Assembly: GCA_028281105.1 (NCBI GenBank)
Contig: JANQKQ010000033.1
Coordinates: 1 to 64,000 of the forward strand
DNA: 64,000 nucleotides
Source: Rhizobiaceae bacterium
Lineage (GTDB): Bacteria > Pseudomonadota > Alphaproteobacteria > Rhizobiales > Rhizobiaceae
Direction of reading: 5' to 3'
This document shows positions 35,716 to 44,898 of the stretch, one piece after another (the stretch's first letter is position 1; each line of letters begins with the position of its first letter). The position numbers were made by a program, and so were the translations under genes. A model generated the notes under the pieces. That model searched no databases and had not been told where the DNA came from. It worked only from the letters and a program-made list of their open reading frames with translations.

Positions 35716-36693
35716 TCACCCGCGCTCCCGCCGCCGCGCCAGCTTTTGCGCCAGGTTGAGCCCCACGCCCGGCCGCGACCAGGGGCATTCGGCGATGCAG
35801 ATGGCGCAGCCGTGGTGTTCGTTGAAGAACGGCAGGCATTTGTCGAAGTCCACGTACCATTTGGTCTCGCCGCGCACCTGCTGCTTTTCCGGCGCGATCG
35901 CCTCAGGCGGGCAGGCGTCCTCGCAGATGCGGCAGTTCATGCAGAAGTCGTCGATCCCGTGCTCGGCCTTGGGCGTCGGCTCGATCGGCGCATCGGTCAG
36001 CACCGCCGATAAGCGGAACGACGAGCCGAACTCGGGATCGATGATCGAGCCATGCTTGCCCAGCTCGCCGAACCCGGCCTCGATCGCCGGGGGGATCAGC
36101 AGGATCTTCCCGGTCATCGGCCCGGTCACCGGCTCGGCCGGCCAGCCCTGGGCGCGCAGCCAGCCCGCGATCCGCTTGGCCGAAAAGGCGGCGCGGCCAT
36201 ATTGGCGGATCACCTCCGCGCCGGCCCGCCCGTCCGGCGCATGGGCGATCTCGCTATAGTCGTGGTGAACCGCGATCATCACCACCGTGCGCCACGTCTC
36301 GTCTTCGCCTTCATACAACCAGGCCGGATCGAAGCGGCAGGCCCCTACCCGGTCGCATTCATTGTCCGCCGCATAGGCGCGCAGCGCCGCCAGCCAGTCG
36401 GCCGGCGTTCGCTCGACCGGTGTCCCTGATACCGACGGCACCGCTTCGTCGAGCAGTTTCTCGCGATTGGCCCGCGCCCGGTTGACTGCCGCATTGTCCG
36501 GATCGGCGCGGTAGAAGAATCGCTGCATCTGACCATGGGCGATGGTTTCAGGATCGACCGCCCAGTAGACCGTGCGCGCGCGCCGCGTCCGTCCTTCGCC
36601 CAACCCATTGACTTCATTGCCGGAAACTTCCGGGACCAGCGCCATCTGTTCGGCGCGTGGACGAAACGGCTTGTGCGGATTGGATCGGGGCAT
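35716..36693 (-). CDS. Two-cluster 4Fe-4S protein, reductive-dehalogenase/QueG-like
   Basis: A 325-residue protein. Residues about 230-315 hold two 4Fe-4S motifs: FCMNCRICEDACPPEAI (CxxCxxC-x3-CP) and CLPFF...CAICIAECPWS. The region before (VGACRFDPAWLYEGEDETWRTVVMIAVHHDYSEI) resembles the corrinoid-domain scaffold of reductive dehalogenases and QueG. There is no Tat signal, so it acts in the cytoplasm. The start ATG at 36693 has a weak ribosome site. It converges on the RamA-like gene across 200 bp of repeat DNA. A role as electron donor to the corrinoid system or as a small corrinoid reductase is plausible; an unrelated oxidoreductase is the alternative. Confidence 0.75.
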   Translation of the reverse strand: MPRSNPHKPFRPRAEQMALVPEVSGNEVNGLGEGRTRRARTVYWAVDPETIAHGQMQRFFYRADPDNAAVNRARANREKLLDEAVPSVSGTPVERTPADWLAALRAYAADNECDRVGACRFDPAWLYEGEDETWRTVVMIAVHHDYSEIAHAPDGRAGAEVIRQYGRAAFSAKRIAGWLRAQGWPAEPVTGPMTGKILLIPPAIEAGFGELGKHGSIIDPEFGSSFRLSAVLTDAPIEPTPKAEHGIDDFCMNCRICEDACPPEAIAPEKQQVRGETKWYVDFDKCLPFFNEHHGCAICIAECPWSRPGVGLNLAQKLARRRERG

Positions 36694-36796
36694 ACGCCAT
36701 GGTTGGTCGGAATGGCCGTCCTGTCAACGCTGGCGCCGCCATATCGATGCTTGATACTTCTTCGTCCACCCCTGCCGGTCGGAGCATCGCGACCAT

Positions 36797-36823
36797 AAAA
36801 AAACCCTCCCCTTTCGGGGAGGG
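36797..36823 (-). terminator. Rho-independent terminator of the DUF1127 gene
   Basis: On the minus strand CCCTCCCC-GAAA-GGGGAGGG is followed by seven T residues (A-tract at 36797-36803). It lies 41 bp after the DUF1127 stop and is the strongest classic terminator in the window. Confidence 0.92.
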
Positions 36824-36863
36824 AGTTGCGGTCGAAGATGAAACCGTTGGGCAGACGGCGGGG

Positions 36864-37160
36864 TTAAAGCTTGTACTGGCTGTGCTTGCGCGCGCGGGCG
36901 ATCTGCTCGAGCTCCATCGCCGCGTTGACCGACAGCGGCAGGTTCGACGCCCACCTGACATCGTGGCGTGAGACGCCGATGTCGTTGAGCATGCGATCGT
37001 CGAGCTCCAGCATCGTGTCGAACGCGGCCCGGTTGATGCGGCGTTCGGAATAGGCTTCCAGCGCCCGCCGCAGCCCGCGCGCCAGCTTGCCGATCCAGCC
37101 AACGCGCGAGGCGCGATAGCCGGTGCGAGCGTGTTCGTGGTGACCATAAGCTACCGACAT
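36864..37160 (-). CDS. DUF1127 small protein
   Basis: A 98-residue protein. The C-terminal half has the DUF1127 motif: NRAAFDTMLELDDRMLNDIGVSRHDVRW (compare the consensus L.DhxLxDIGlsRxdi). The N-terminal region is basic (GWIGKLARGLRRALEAY). The start at 37160 has AAGGAG about 7 nt upstream. DUF1127 proteins in alphaproteobacteria influence RNA turnover and phosphate or carbon metabolism, but the role of this one is not known. It is divergent from a LysR regulator gene and ends in a strong terminator, so it forms its own short transcript. Confidence 0.9.
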   Translation of the reverse strand: MSVAYGHHEHARTGYRASRVGWIGKLARGLRRALEAYSERRINRAAFDTMLELDDRMLNDIGVSRHDVRWASNLPLSVNAAMELEQIARARKHSQYKL

Positions 37161-37323
37161 GGGTTTTCTCCTTGGTTGGCCGCCTGCCCCATCGACAAGC
37201 GACCGTTGAGTGTTCGAAACGACCCGGAAGTGCCGTTGCACTGGACAATGGGGATTCCTTATGATTAACTCAAACGAAAAGATTTGACCTGATCATTCAA
37301 TTTTTTTGAGGAAAGGAAGCGGC

Positions 37324-38229
37324 ATGAATCTCCCCCTGAACCACCCGCTGCCGCTGCTGGAGGCGGACGTGCTGCGCACCTTCGTCGCGATTGTCGAAAC
37401 CGGCAGTTTTTCCGCCGCCGCCCAGTCGGTTTTGCGCACGCCCTCGGCGGTTTCCATGCAGATCAAAAAGCTGGAAGAGATGTTGGGCCGGCCCGTATTC
37501 GAACGCGATTCACGATCGGTGTCACTGACGCCGGACGGTGAAGTGCTGTTGAGCTACGCCCATCGATTGCTGGCGATCAACCGCGAAGCGGTCTCGCGTT
37601 TCGTGGTGCCGGAGGTGGTCGGCGTGGTGAAACTGGGAGCACCCGACGAGGTATCGGAGCGGATGCTTCCCGACATTCTGCGCCGGTTCGCCAAGGCGCA
37701 CCCTGATGTCATCGTCGACGTGGTCGTCGATGAAACCGACTCGATGTACAAGCGGCTCGAAGCCGGCCGGCTGGACGTGGCGATCGTCAACTGCTCGACC
37801 GACACCATCCCGGCCGGCGGAGAGCTGCTTTTGAAGGAGCCGTTGGTGTGGGCCGGTCGTCGCGGCGGCACGGCGCACAACTGCTGCCCGCTGCCGATCT
37901 CGGTCTGGGAAGAAGGCTGCGCCTGGCGCAACCGGGCGATCGAGGCTCTGGAGGAGGCCGGCATCGAATACCGCATCGCCTATATGAGCGCCTACACCAG
38001 CGGCCAACGCTCTGCGGTCCTGTCCGATCTGGCGATCGCGCCGTTGGGACTGTCGTCGATAACCGAGGACATCATGGTGCTGGGCGAGGAGTACGGCCTG
38101 CCCGATTTGGGCACCTACAACATATCGATGGTGGTGGGCCCCAAGGCGGGTGACCCTGCGCTTGCCGCCGCCGACCACATCCGCTGTGCTTTCGAGGCGA
38201 TCGACGGCAAGTCGCGTCCGGGTGTTTAA
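37324..38229 (+). CDS. LysR-family regulator (divergent from DUF1127)
   Basis: A 301-residue LTTR. The N-terminal winged helix is LEADVLRTFVAIVETGSFSAAAQSVLRTPSAVSMQIKKLEEMLGRPVFERDSRSVSLTPDGE, and the effector domain follows (VGVVKLGAPDEVSERMLPDILRRF, then DVAIVNCSTD). The ATG at 37324 follows GAGGAAAGGAAG. The gene shares a 163-bp control region with the DUF1127 gene, a pairing seen repeatedly in alphaproteobacteria, so it likely regulates that gene. The effector is unknown. Its stop overlaps the 3' end of the converging GGDEF-EAL gene by 4 bp. Confidence 0.92.
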   Translation: MNLPLNHPLPLLEADVLRTFVAIVETGSFSAAAQSVLRTPSAVSMQIKKLEEMLGRPVFERDSRSVSLTPDGEVLLSYAHRLLAINREAVSRFVVPEVVGVVKLGAPDEVSERMLPDILRRFAKAHPDVIVDVVVDETDSMYKRLEAGRLDVAIVNCSTDTIPAGGELLLKEPLVWAGRRGGTAHNCCPLPISVWEEGCAWRNRAIEALEEAGIEYRIAYMSAYTSGQRSAVLSDLAIAPLGLSSITEDIMVLGEEYGLPDLGTYNISMVVGPKAGDPALAAADHIRCAFEAIDGKSRPGV

Positions 38230-40634
38230 GCCGCCTGTTTGCTGCGTTTGGCGACCTTTTCACCGGCGCCGTCGTTCTGCCACTTGACCCAGTCGACCAG
38301 CGCGTCGCTGCCCATGCTTTCGGCGAAGTGGAAACCCTGAAGCGTGTCGACGCCGCACGAGGTCGAGAACGCCACCTCCGCGTCGTTCTCGACGCCCTCC
38401 GCCACCGTCTGGCAGCCCAGCCGCTTGGCCATCGTGACGATGCAGTCCATGATCATGCCGGCGCGCTCGTTTTGGTGCGCGTCGACGACGACCGAACGAT
38501 CGATCTTCAGGCAGTCCACCGGCAACTGGCTCAACCGCGCGATGTTGGAGTAGCCGGTGCCGAAATCGTCGATGGAGATCTTGAACCCAGCCGTGTGCAG
38601 CTCGTCGAGCACGATCTCGGGATCCTTGGCGGTCGAGAACAGCGCGTCTTCGGTGATTTCGATTTCCATCTTGAAGGCGGGGAACTTCTTGTGCTTCGCC
38701 GTCTTCACCAGCCATCGGGTGAAGTCGGGCGACGCGAAATGCTCCGAACCCACATTGACCGAAACCGACAGATCAAGCCCGGCGTCAGCCCACTTCTTGT
38801 GATCGTCCATGGCGCGGCAGATCACCCACTGGCCGAGCGCCTTGATAACCGGTGAATGGGTAATCGCCGGGATCCACTGCATCGGCGGCATCCGCCCCAA
38901 TAACGGATGGTTCCAGCGCACCAGCGCCTCCACGCCATTCGCCCGACCGCTGCCGGCGTCGATCTTGGGCTGATATTCCAGCACGAGCTGGTCCTTCTTG
39001 ATCGCCATCTCCACGCCGTGGCGGATTTCGTGCGCGGTCATCGTGCCGATCCGCTTGTTGTAGATCTCGTAGCGGTTCTTGCCGATCTTCTTGGCGTGGA
39101 ACATGGCGATGTCGGCGAACTTGATGAGGTCGTCCAGATTGTCGCCGTCGGCCGGGAACCGGGCACAGCCGATCGAAGCGCTTCGCTTGGAGATGAAGCC
39201 CATGGCGCCCTGGGAGCTCGCCAGCGACTTGCGAAGCCCTTCCAGGAACGCGGTCAGGCGTTTGTCGTCGTTGAGCCCGCACACAAGCATGACGAACTCA
39301 TCGCCGCTCATGCGCGCGACGATCGGGCATGCCGTTTCGCCGTTAACGCGGTGGTTGCCGGCGACCTTTTCGGCGGCGCGCGTCAGCTTGGCCGCGCAAT
39401 CGCGCAGGAAATCATCGCCAACGGCGTGCCCGTGCACGTCGTTGATCTGCTTGAAATCATCCAGATCGATCAGGATCAGGACGCCGCCCTCGCGCTGCAC
39501 GCGGCGCCGGCGCAGCGTCTCGCCGGCCAGTTGCTCCAGCTTCACCCGGTTCGGCAGGCCGGTGATATCGTCGCAGAACGCCATGTTTTCGATCTTCCGG
39601 TTGGCGTTGGAAACCCGCGTCACCATGTGGTTGTAGTTGCGGTTGAACAGCTTGATTTCCTTGATCGGGATCAGGCCCGAAACCACCTCGGACCTGGCGA
39701 GCTTGCGCTTCTTGGCGTTGTGCATCATGGCGCCGAGAAACTTCTCGATGGGCGTGGCGAACGAATTGACGAACAACAGTACGAACACCAGCGTAATCAC
39801 CAGGCCGAGTGCGATCGCCGCCAGCAGCGCTTTGTAGTTCTCATAGACCTTGGCATACAGTTCGGAGACCGGCTGCGGGATCATCACCCCCCAGCCCGGG
39901 CCTTCCACATGCGTCAGCCCGGCGATCATGTCGCCCTTCAGCGCGGGCGAGTAGAACTGCTCTATGCCGGTTTCCCCGTTCATCATGCGGGTAACCGCAG
40001 AGACCTTGGAGATGTTCTTGCGTTCGGCGATCCATGCGGGCAGCGGATGCGCCAGGACGTTGCCCTTGTGATCCACGATCGCGGCGTGGCCCTTCAGGCC
40101 GAAGGAGATCGACTTGCCGAGCTCGACGAAGTATTGCGTGCCGACGACCGCGATGGCGATCTTGTCACCGTAGCGGCGCACGCCAAGCAGCACGTTGGGG
40201 CCGTTTTCGCTGGCCATGACGGCGGAGAAGGACGTTTGATCGGGTACGGCGATCTGACTCGCCACATCGATGAATTCTCGCGCCAGGCCGGCCGCCGGCG
40301 CGTTCGGATTCATGCGCGCCTGCGCGATGACGGAACCGGTCCGTTCATCGATGATCGCAACGCATTCCAGATTGATGGTCGTCATCAGCCGTTCCAGATT
40401 GGGCGGCGTCTGGCCGGCGAGCAGGGAAACCGAGATCGATTCAAACGTGCCGACCAAGTCGGTGTGATAGCGCTCCAGCGCAGCACCGAGGTTCTGGGCC
40501 AGCAGAAGGTGGCGATCCTCTACCTCGGCGAACTCGCGGTTTACGCCCTGCTGATAGGACCACAGCCCGAACAGGGTGGACGGCAAGATCGTCGCGACAA
40601 GAAACGCCGTGATGAGAAGGGAGCGAATGCGCAC
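38226..40634 (-). CDS. Membrane GGDEF-EAL cyclic-di-GMP protein with periplasmic sensor
   Basis: A protein of about 802 residues. An N-terminal transmembrane helix (ITAFLVATILPSTLFGLWSY) and a second (LLAAIALGLVITLVFVLLFV) enclose a dCache-like periplasmic sensor of about 230 residues. A GGDEF domain follows (DDITGLPNRVKLEQ, then RMSGDEFV as the active-site variant SGDEF) and an EAL domain (NGVEALVRWNHP, DDFGTGYSNI, LKIDRSVV). The intact EAL motif implies c-di-GMP hydrolysis; SGDEF variants can still be active cyclases. The preferred start is GTG at 40634 because AGGAGG lies 6 nt upstream, not the ATG at 40673. It is a lone gene; the 280 bp upstream to the amidase gene hold no further gene. 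Confidence 0.92.
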   Translation of the reverse strand: MRIRSLLITAFLVATILPSTLFGLWSYQQGVNREFAEVEDRHLLLAQNLGAALERYHTDLVGTFESISVSLLAGQTPPNLERLMTTINLECVAIIDERTGSVIAQARMNPNAPAAGLAREFIDVASQIAVPDQTSFSAVMASENGPNVLLGVRRYGDKIAIAVVGTQYFVELGKSISFGLKGHAAIVDHKGNVLAHPLPAWIAERKNISKVSAVTRMMNGETGIEQFYSPALKGDMIAGLTHVEGPGWGVMIPQPVSELYAKVYENYKALLAAIALGLVITLVFVLLFVNSFATPIEKFLGAMMHNAKKRKLARSEVVSGLIPIKEIKLFNRNYNHMVTRVSNANRKIENMAFCDDITGLPNRVKLEQLAGETLRRRRVQREGGVLILIDLDDFKQINDVHGHAVGDDFLRDCAAKLTRAAEKVAGNHRVNGETACPIVARMSGDEFVMLVCGLNDDKRLTAFLEGLRKSLASSQGAMGFISKRSASIGCARFPADGDNLDDLIKFADIAMFHAKKIGKNRYEIYNKRIGTMTAHEIRHGVEMAIKKDQLVLEYQPKIDAGSGRANGVEALVRWNHPLLGRMPPMQWIPAITHSPVIKALGQWVICRAMDDHKKWADAGLDLSVSVNVGSEHFASPDFTRWLVKTAKHKKFPAFKMEIEITEDALFSTAKDPEIVLDELHTAGFKISIDDFGTGYSNIARLSQLPVDCLKIDRSVVVDAHQNERAGMIMDCIVTMAKRLGCQTVAEGVENDAEVAFSTSCGVDTLQGFHFAESMGSDALVDWVKWQNDGAGEKVAKRSKQAA

Positions 40635-40914
40635 TGGGTGCCTCCTGCAATCTGGAAGCCGCCATTCGATCATGTCAATCCCTACATTTTGCTAAACTCG
40701 CGTGGAAGTTGCGCCGTTGGTCAACAAACGGTTGTCGATATCGTGAAGAATGAGCGCAACCGTGTCAGGCTCCCGGCGTTTCATCGAAACACCTGCCGGC
40801 GGAAATCGCGGCAACCATAGCGCGCCGGGTGCGCACAGCGCTGCCGCTCACCACTATGAATCTACAGGCTGCGGATTTCTCAGAGCAAGAACTGCGATGG
40901 AGGTGGACCGGAGG

Positions 40915-42243
40915 CTAGATCACATTCGCCTCTATCCATTGACCGAATTGAAGCAGGCCGGCCTCACCGCCGTTTTTGCCAATGAGCTGCAGGCTCGGGG
41001 GCAACGGATTTGAATCTGCGGATACGGGTAGCGCCAGGGCAGGATGTCCGGTGTGGTCGAACAGCGAAGTCGCGCGGACCATGGCCATCGTGAAATCAAG
41101 ATCGCGATTGCCGACCCTTATGGCGTCCGCGAGTTTGTCGATCTCCCTGACAAGCAGGGTCGGGCTCACAATGAAATCAACGGACTGGAGATGGTCGTTT
41201 ACTTGCCTGGTATAGTCCCGGCGGCTGGAAACTGCCTGGCGATATTCTTCATCCGGCGTGGTTTCGGCGACCTTGAACCAGTCTTGCGCGATGTCCGGAT
41301 ATTGGCCTCGGAACTCTCCATGTTCGCTCATATGGTATCGCAGGGCTTCGACGATGAAGATCGTTCCATGGGCCCACGCGACATCGTCCAGGCCGGGTAG
41401 CTCGATCTCTCTGACCTCGATGCCGGACGATCCGATCCGATCGAGGACGCCCAAAACGGCATTTGCGACATCGTCATCGGCCTCCGCTAGCCACCGAGGA
41501 TCAAATCCTACGCAACCGGGGGCCGTTGAGTTCGATGGGGTTTGTTGCCGTGAAAGAGCGGACCACAGCAATTGCGTATCGCCGACGCTCTTGGCCATCG
41601 GTCCGACATGGTCGAGCGATGGAACAAGGGGAAAAATTCCGTCCATCGGCAAGCCGCCGAAGGTGGGCTTGAGCCCGACCGTTCCGCAGCAGGCGGAAGG
41701 TATTCTGATCGACCCGCCGGTATCCGTGCCGATGGCGCCAAGACACATGTCGCACGCCAGCGCGGCAGCGGAGCCCCCGCTCGATCCCCCAACGGTCAGG
41801 TCCGGGTTCAACGGATGGGTGACATCCGGTGTGCGGGTGCTAAATGCCCCTGGGTCGCAAACCGATACGCCAAGGATGATTGCGTCGGCCTTGCGCAGCA
41901 GCGATGAGATTGCCGCATCGCTTTCAGGTCTGTTCTCGTGATGGAACGCCAAACCCGCCGAGCACGTCGCTCCAGCCGTGTCGCAGTTTTCCTTGACGAC
42001 AACCGGCAACCCGGCCAGTGCGCCTATGGGCTGTGACCTAGCGATCCGGTCATCAATGCTCCTTGCCTTGTCGAGTGCCTGTTCTTGAAGAACCTCGCGG
42101 ATTGCCGAGATTTCCGGGTTGGCCGTTTCAATATTTTCCAGAAAGAACTCGGTCATTTCGGTGGCCGAGATCAATCGGTTGCGAATGGCAGCCGTAGCTG
42201 CCACCGCACTTTTCATCGGTTCTGTTTGTTGCTCAGTGCCCAA
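40915..42243 (-). CDS. Amidase-signature family hydrolase
   Basis: A protein of about 442 residues of the amidase-signature family. The Ser-cisSer-Lys triad is visible: Lys in LPVVVKENCDTAG, the cis-Ser in TVGGSSGGSAAALA, and the nucleophile in GTDTGGSIRIPSACCG. It should cleave a small amide or urea-like compound to a carboxylate and ammonia. The C-terminal part lacks the extra domain of allophanate hydrolase. The start is uncertain: TTG at 42243 has GAGGAA about 11 nt upstream, and ATG at 42216 is the alternative. It lies 29 bp after the binding-protein gene and is the last gene of the amide-type transporter operon, so its substrate is probably the imported compound. Confidence 0.9.
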   Translation of the reverse strand: MGTEQQTEPMKSAVAATAAIRNRLISATEMTEFFLENIETANPEISAIREVLQEQALDKARSIDDRIARSQPIGALAGLPVVVKENCDTAGATCSAGLAFHHENRPESDAAISSLLRKADAIILGVSVCDPGAFSTRTPDVTHPLNPDLTVGGSSGGSAAALACDMCLGAIGTDTGGSIRIPSACCGTVGLKPTFGGLPMDGIFPLVPSLDHVGPMAKSVGDTQLLWSALSRQQTPSNSTAPGCVGFDPRWLAEADDDVANAVLGVLDRIGSSGIEVREIELPGLDDVAWAHGTIFIVEALRYHMSEHGEFRGQYPDIAQDWFKVAETTPDEEYRQAVSSRRDYTRQVNDHLQSVDFIVSPTLLVREIDKLADAIRVGNRDLDFTMAMVRATSLFDHTGHPALALPVSADSNPLPPSLQLIGKNGGEAGLLQFGQWIEANVI

Positions 42244-42272
42244 ACGGAACTCACTTCCTCAAGCGGGGCCTT

Positions 42273-43454
42273 CTACAACGAACAACCCGCAACCACCGGA
42301 TCGACCTGGCCGTAATTGTTGATCACGTCCCAGGCGCCGTTGTTGGCGCGTGCCAGGATGCTGTTCGATCTGGCCACGTTGTTGGCGGCGAAACCGACCG
42401 TGCCTTGAGGGGCATCGAACGACACCTGTCCCAGGGCGTCGATAACCGCTTCGGTCTCCGTCGTGCCGGCTTTCTCAACGGCCGCCTTGTATAGATAGAC
42501 CGCATTGTAAGCCGCCTCGCCAATCGCATTGATCGGCTTGTCTGCGCCGAACATGTCGCCATAGGCCTTCTTGAAGGCGTTGTTCGCTTCACTGTCGATG
42601 CCCATGAAATAGGCCTGGTTGGAGATAGCGCCGTTGGTCAGTTCGGGTTCGGCCTGAGAAAATACATCGTCGAGGCCCTGGCTGAACAACTGCTTGCCGA
42701 GGCCGAAGCTGTTGAACTGCTTCAGGAAAGTGATCAGGTCGTTGCCGGCGCACATGCACCAGACAAAATCCGGGTTCGCGGATTTGACCCGATCGAGAGC
42801 GGGGCCGAAGTCGCTGGTGCCGAACGGGAAGAACTCCGCGTCAAGCACCTTGCCGCCCTTGGCTTCCATGGAAGCCCTGATCGCATCGGCGCTCTTGCGG
42901 GGCCAGACATAGTCCGAACCGATGATGTAGGTCGTCTTGCCTTCGTTGGCGGTCAGCCACTCGACGGAAGGATCGATCTGCTGGTTCGGAATCTGGCCGG
43001 TGGAGAAGAAGTAGCGTTCGCAGACTTCGCCTTCATAGTAGGTGGTGTACATCAGCAGTTTCTTAGCCGGTGTGGTCACTGAGCGCGCCGCCACATGGGT
43101 CAGGCTGGCAATGAGCCCGATGGTGGCATCCACCTGGTCTTGGTTGATCAGCTTGCGGGCCTTCTCGATGGCGCCTTTGGTCGTGGTCTGATCGTCTTCG
43201 ACGATGAATTCGACTTGGCGACCGGCTATGCCTGAAGCGGCGTTGATCTGGCTCACGGCCAGCTCGAAGCAGTTCAACTGGGTCTCGCCGAGAATCGTCT
43301 CAAGGCCGGTCAGGCCCGAGAGGAATCCGAGTTTGATCGGACCGCTCTGAGCGCGCACGATGGCCGGCATTCCAAGGGTTGCGGCACCGGCAAGGGCGGC
43401 GCCCTTGCCGATGGTGGCAAGCGTTTGCCGCCGGGTTAAGTTCCTCTTTGACAT
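42273..43454 (-). CDS. ABC binding protein, urea/short-chain amide type (Peripla_BP_5)
   Basis: A 393-residue periplasmic binding protein. The N-terminus has a twin-arginine-like signal (LTRRQTLATIGKGAALAGAATLG, cut near VRAQSG). The core IKLGFLSGLTGLETILGETQLNCFELAVSQINAASGIAGRQVEFIVEDDQT matches proteins for amides and urea (FmdD/UrtA group) more than amino-acid LivJ. The ATG at 43454 is set by GGGAG about 10 nt upstream. It is fourth from the end of a polar operon of two permeases, two ATPases, this protein and an amidase. A C-terminal Cys (VAGCSL) is unusual. Confidence 0.9.
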   Translation of the reverse strand: MSKRNLTRRQTLATIGKGAALAGAATLGMPAIVRAQSGPIKLGFLSGLTGLETILGETQLNCFELAVSQINAASGIAGRQVEFIVEDDQTTTKGAIEKARKLINQDQVDATIGLIASLTHVAARSVTTPAKKLLMYTTYYEGEVCERYFFSTGQIPNQQIDPSVEWLTANEGKTTYIIGSDYVWPRKSADAIRASMEAKGGKVLDAEFFPFGTSDFGPALDRVKSANPDFVWCMCAGNDLITFLKQFNSFGLGKQLFSQGLDDVFSQAEPELTNGAISNQAYFMGIDSEANNAFKKAYGDMFGADKPINAIGEAAYNAVYLYKAAVEKAGTTETEAVIDALGQVSFDAPQGTVGFAANNVARSNSILARANNGAWDVINNYGQVDPVVAGCSL

Positions 43455-43491
43455 CTTCCATACTCCCTGTCGGTTGGTTGTGATCGCTCGC

Positions 43492-44190
43492 TCACACGGA
43501 CAGATAGTCCGCGAGCATTTCCTCATTTCCGAGCTCGCTCTTCGGCGCGCGGTGAACCAGTTCACCCTTGACCATGATTTCGAACCGGTCGGCGACGAGA
43601 CCGATCAGTTCGAGGTTCTGCTCGACTATGAGAACTGAGATTTCGCGGCCTTCGACCAGCTCGCGAATGAAGCTGCCGATCTCGTGGACAATGTTCGGCT
43701 GAATGCCTTCCGAAGGTTCGTCCAAAAGCAGGAGCTTTGGGTTTCCGCACAGCGCGCGCGATATGGCCAGCTGCTGCTTTTGCCCCCCGGACAACGTGCC
43801 GGCGAGCTGATCCTTTCTCTCCGCAAGGATCGGGAATTTCCCGTAGACGAAGTCTGGAACTTCGCTTTTGCCCTCGGGATCGGATCGCAATCCCATCAGC
43901 AGGTTTTCTTCGACGGAGAGCTTCTCGAATATGCCGCGGCCCTGGGGAACGTAGCCTATGCCTGCGAGCGCAATCTCATGGGTTGCCAGTTTTGCTATGT
44001 CCCGCCCATCAAACTGGATGGAGCCGGAGCGCGATCGCACGATCCCCATGATGGTCTTCAGGAAGGTGGTCTTTCCCACACCATTGCGGCCGAGAACCGC
44101 CACTACTTCCCTGGCGCCGAGTTCAAAATCGACGCCATTGAGAATTTGAGCCGATCCGTATCCGGAAGTGAGTTTTCCCACGCGCAGCAT
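43492..44190 (-). CDS. ABC transporter ATPase (LivF type)
   Basis: A 232-residue ATPase with Walker A GRNGVGKTTFLKT, signature LSGGQKQQLAISRAL and Walker B LLLLDEPSEGIQPNIV. The family-specific GYVPQGRGIFEKLSVEENLLMG confirms the LivF/UrtE type. It pairs with the LivG-type ATPase encoded just upstream (stop and start adjoin at 44190/44191). It drives uptake through the LivH/LivM-type permeases. Confidence 0.95.
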   Translation of the reverse strand: MLRVGKLTSGYGSAQILNGVDFELGAREVVAVLGRNGVGKTTFLKTIMGIVRSRSGSIQFDGRDIAKLATHEIALAGIGYVPQGRGIFEKLSVEENLLMGLRSDPEGKSEVPDFVYGKFPILAERKDQLAGTLSGGQKQQLAISRALCGNPKLLLLDEPSEGIQPNIVHEIGSFIRELVEGREISVLIVEQNLELIGLVADRFEIMVKGELVHRAPKSELGNEEMLADYLSV

Positions 44191-44898
44191 CTACTTCCTC
44201 CCCAGGTAGACATCGCGAACGAGATCGTTGCGCTCGATGTCGGCGAAGGAGCCGGATGCGATGACCTTTCCGTGGTGCAGCACGATGGTGCGCGCCTTCA
44301 GGTCCCGGACAAATGCCATGTCGTGTTCGATGACCACGACCGTGACCCTGCCTTTCAGGGTTCGCAAGAATTCGGCCGTTGCCCTTGTCTCATCCGCCGA
44401 CAGGCCTGCGGTCGGCTCATCCAGCAGCAGAACCTTGGGACGCATCGACAGCGCCATGCCGATTTCCAGCCACTGCTTCTTGCCGTGAGGCAGTTCCGCA
44501 GCGGGCGTTTGGCTGTCGGCGTGCAGGTTCACCGTGTCGAGGATGCGGTCCAACCCGTCTTGCGACAGATCGTTGGCCGCGGAGACATGGAAGTTTTCCA
44601 TGACCGTGAGGCTGGGAAAAACACTTGGAACCTGAAACTTTCGCGCGATGCCCAGATTGGCGATCTTTTCTCCCGGCATGCCGCCGAGGCTCACGTCACC
44701 GAAGTGAATGGAACCGGACGAAACCGACAGGGTTCCGCAGATCATGTTCAGCAGAGTGCTCTTGCCCGCGCCGTTTGGCCCGATGATGCAGTTCAGCTCA
44801 TCGGGGCCGAAATCTTCGCTGACATCGGCGACGGCCTGGAACGAACCGAATGACCGCGAGACGTTTCGCAGGGACAATGGAGGGATCGCGACGGTCAT
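44191..44898 (-). CDS. ABC transporter ATPase (LivG type)
   Basis: A 235-residue ATPase. Walker A is GPNGAGKSTLLNM, the signature region is ELPHGKKQWLEIGMAL and Walker B is VLLLDEPTAGLSADE; the altered signature (PHGKKQ in place of LSGGQ) is usual for LivG/UrtD. The end RDVYLG is also typical. The start at 44898 overlaps the LivM stop by 4 bp. It forms a heterodimer with the LivF-type protein. Confidence 0.94.
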   Translation of the reverse strand: MTVAIPPLSLRNVSRSFGSFQAVADVSEDFGPDELNCIIGPNGAGKSTLLNMICGTLSVSSGSIHFGDVSLGGMPGEKIANLGIARKFQVPSVFPSLTVMENFHVSAANDLSQDGLDRILDTVNLHADSQTPAAELPHGKKQWLEIGMALSMRPKVLLLDEPTAGLSADETRATAEFLRTLKGRVTVVVIEHDMAFVRDLKARTIVLHHGKVIASGSFADIERNDLVRDVYLGRK

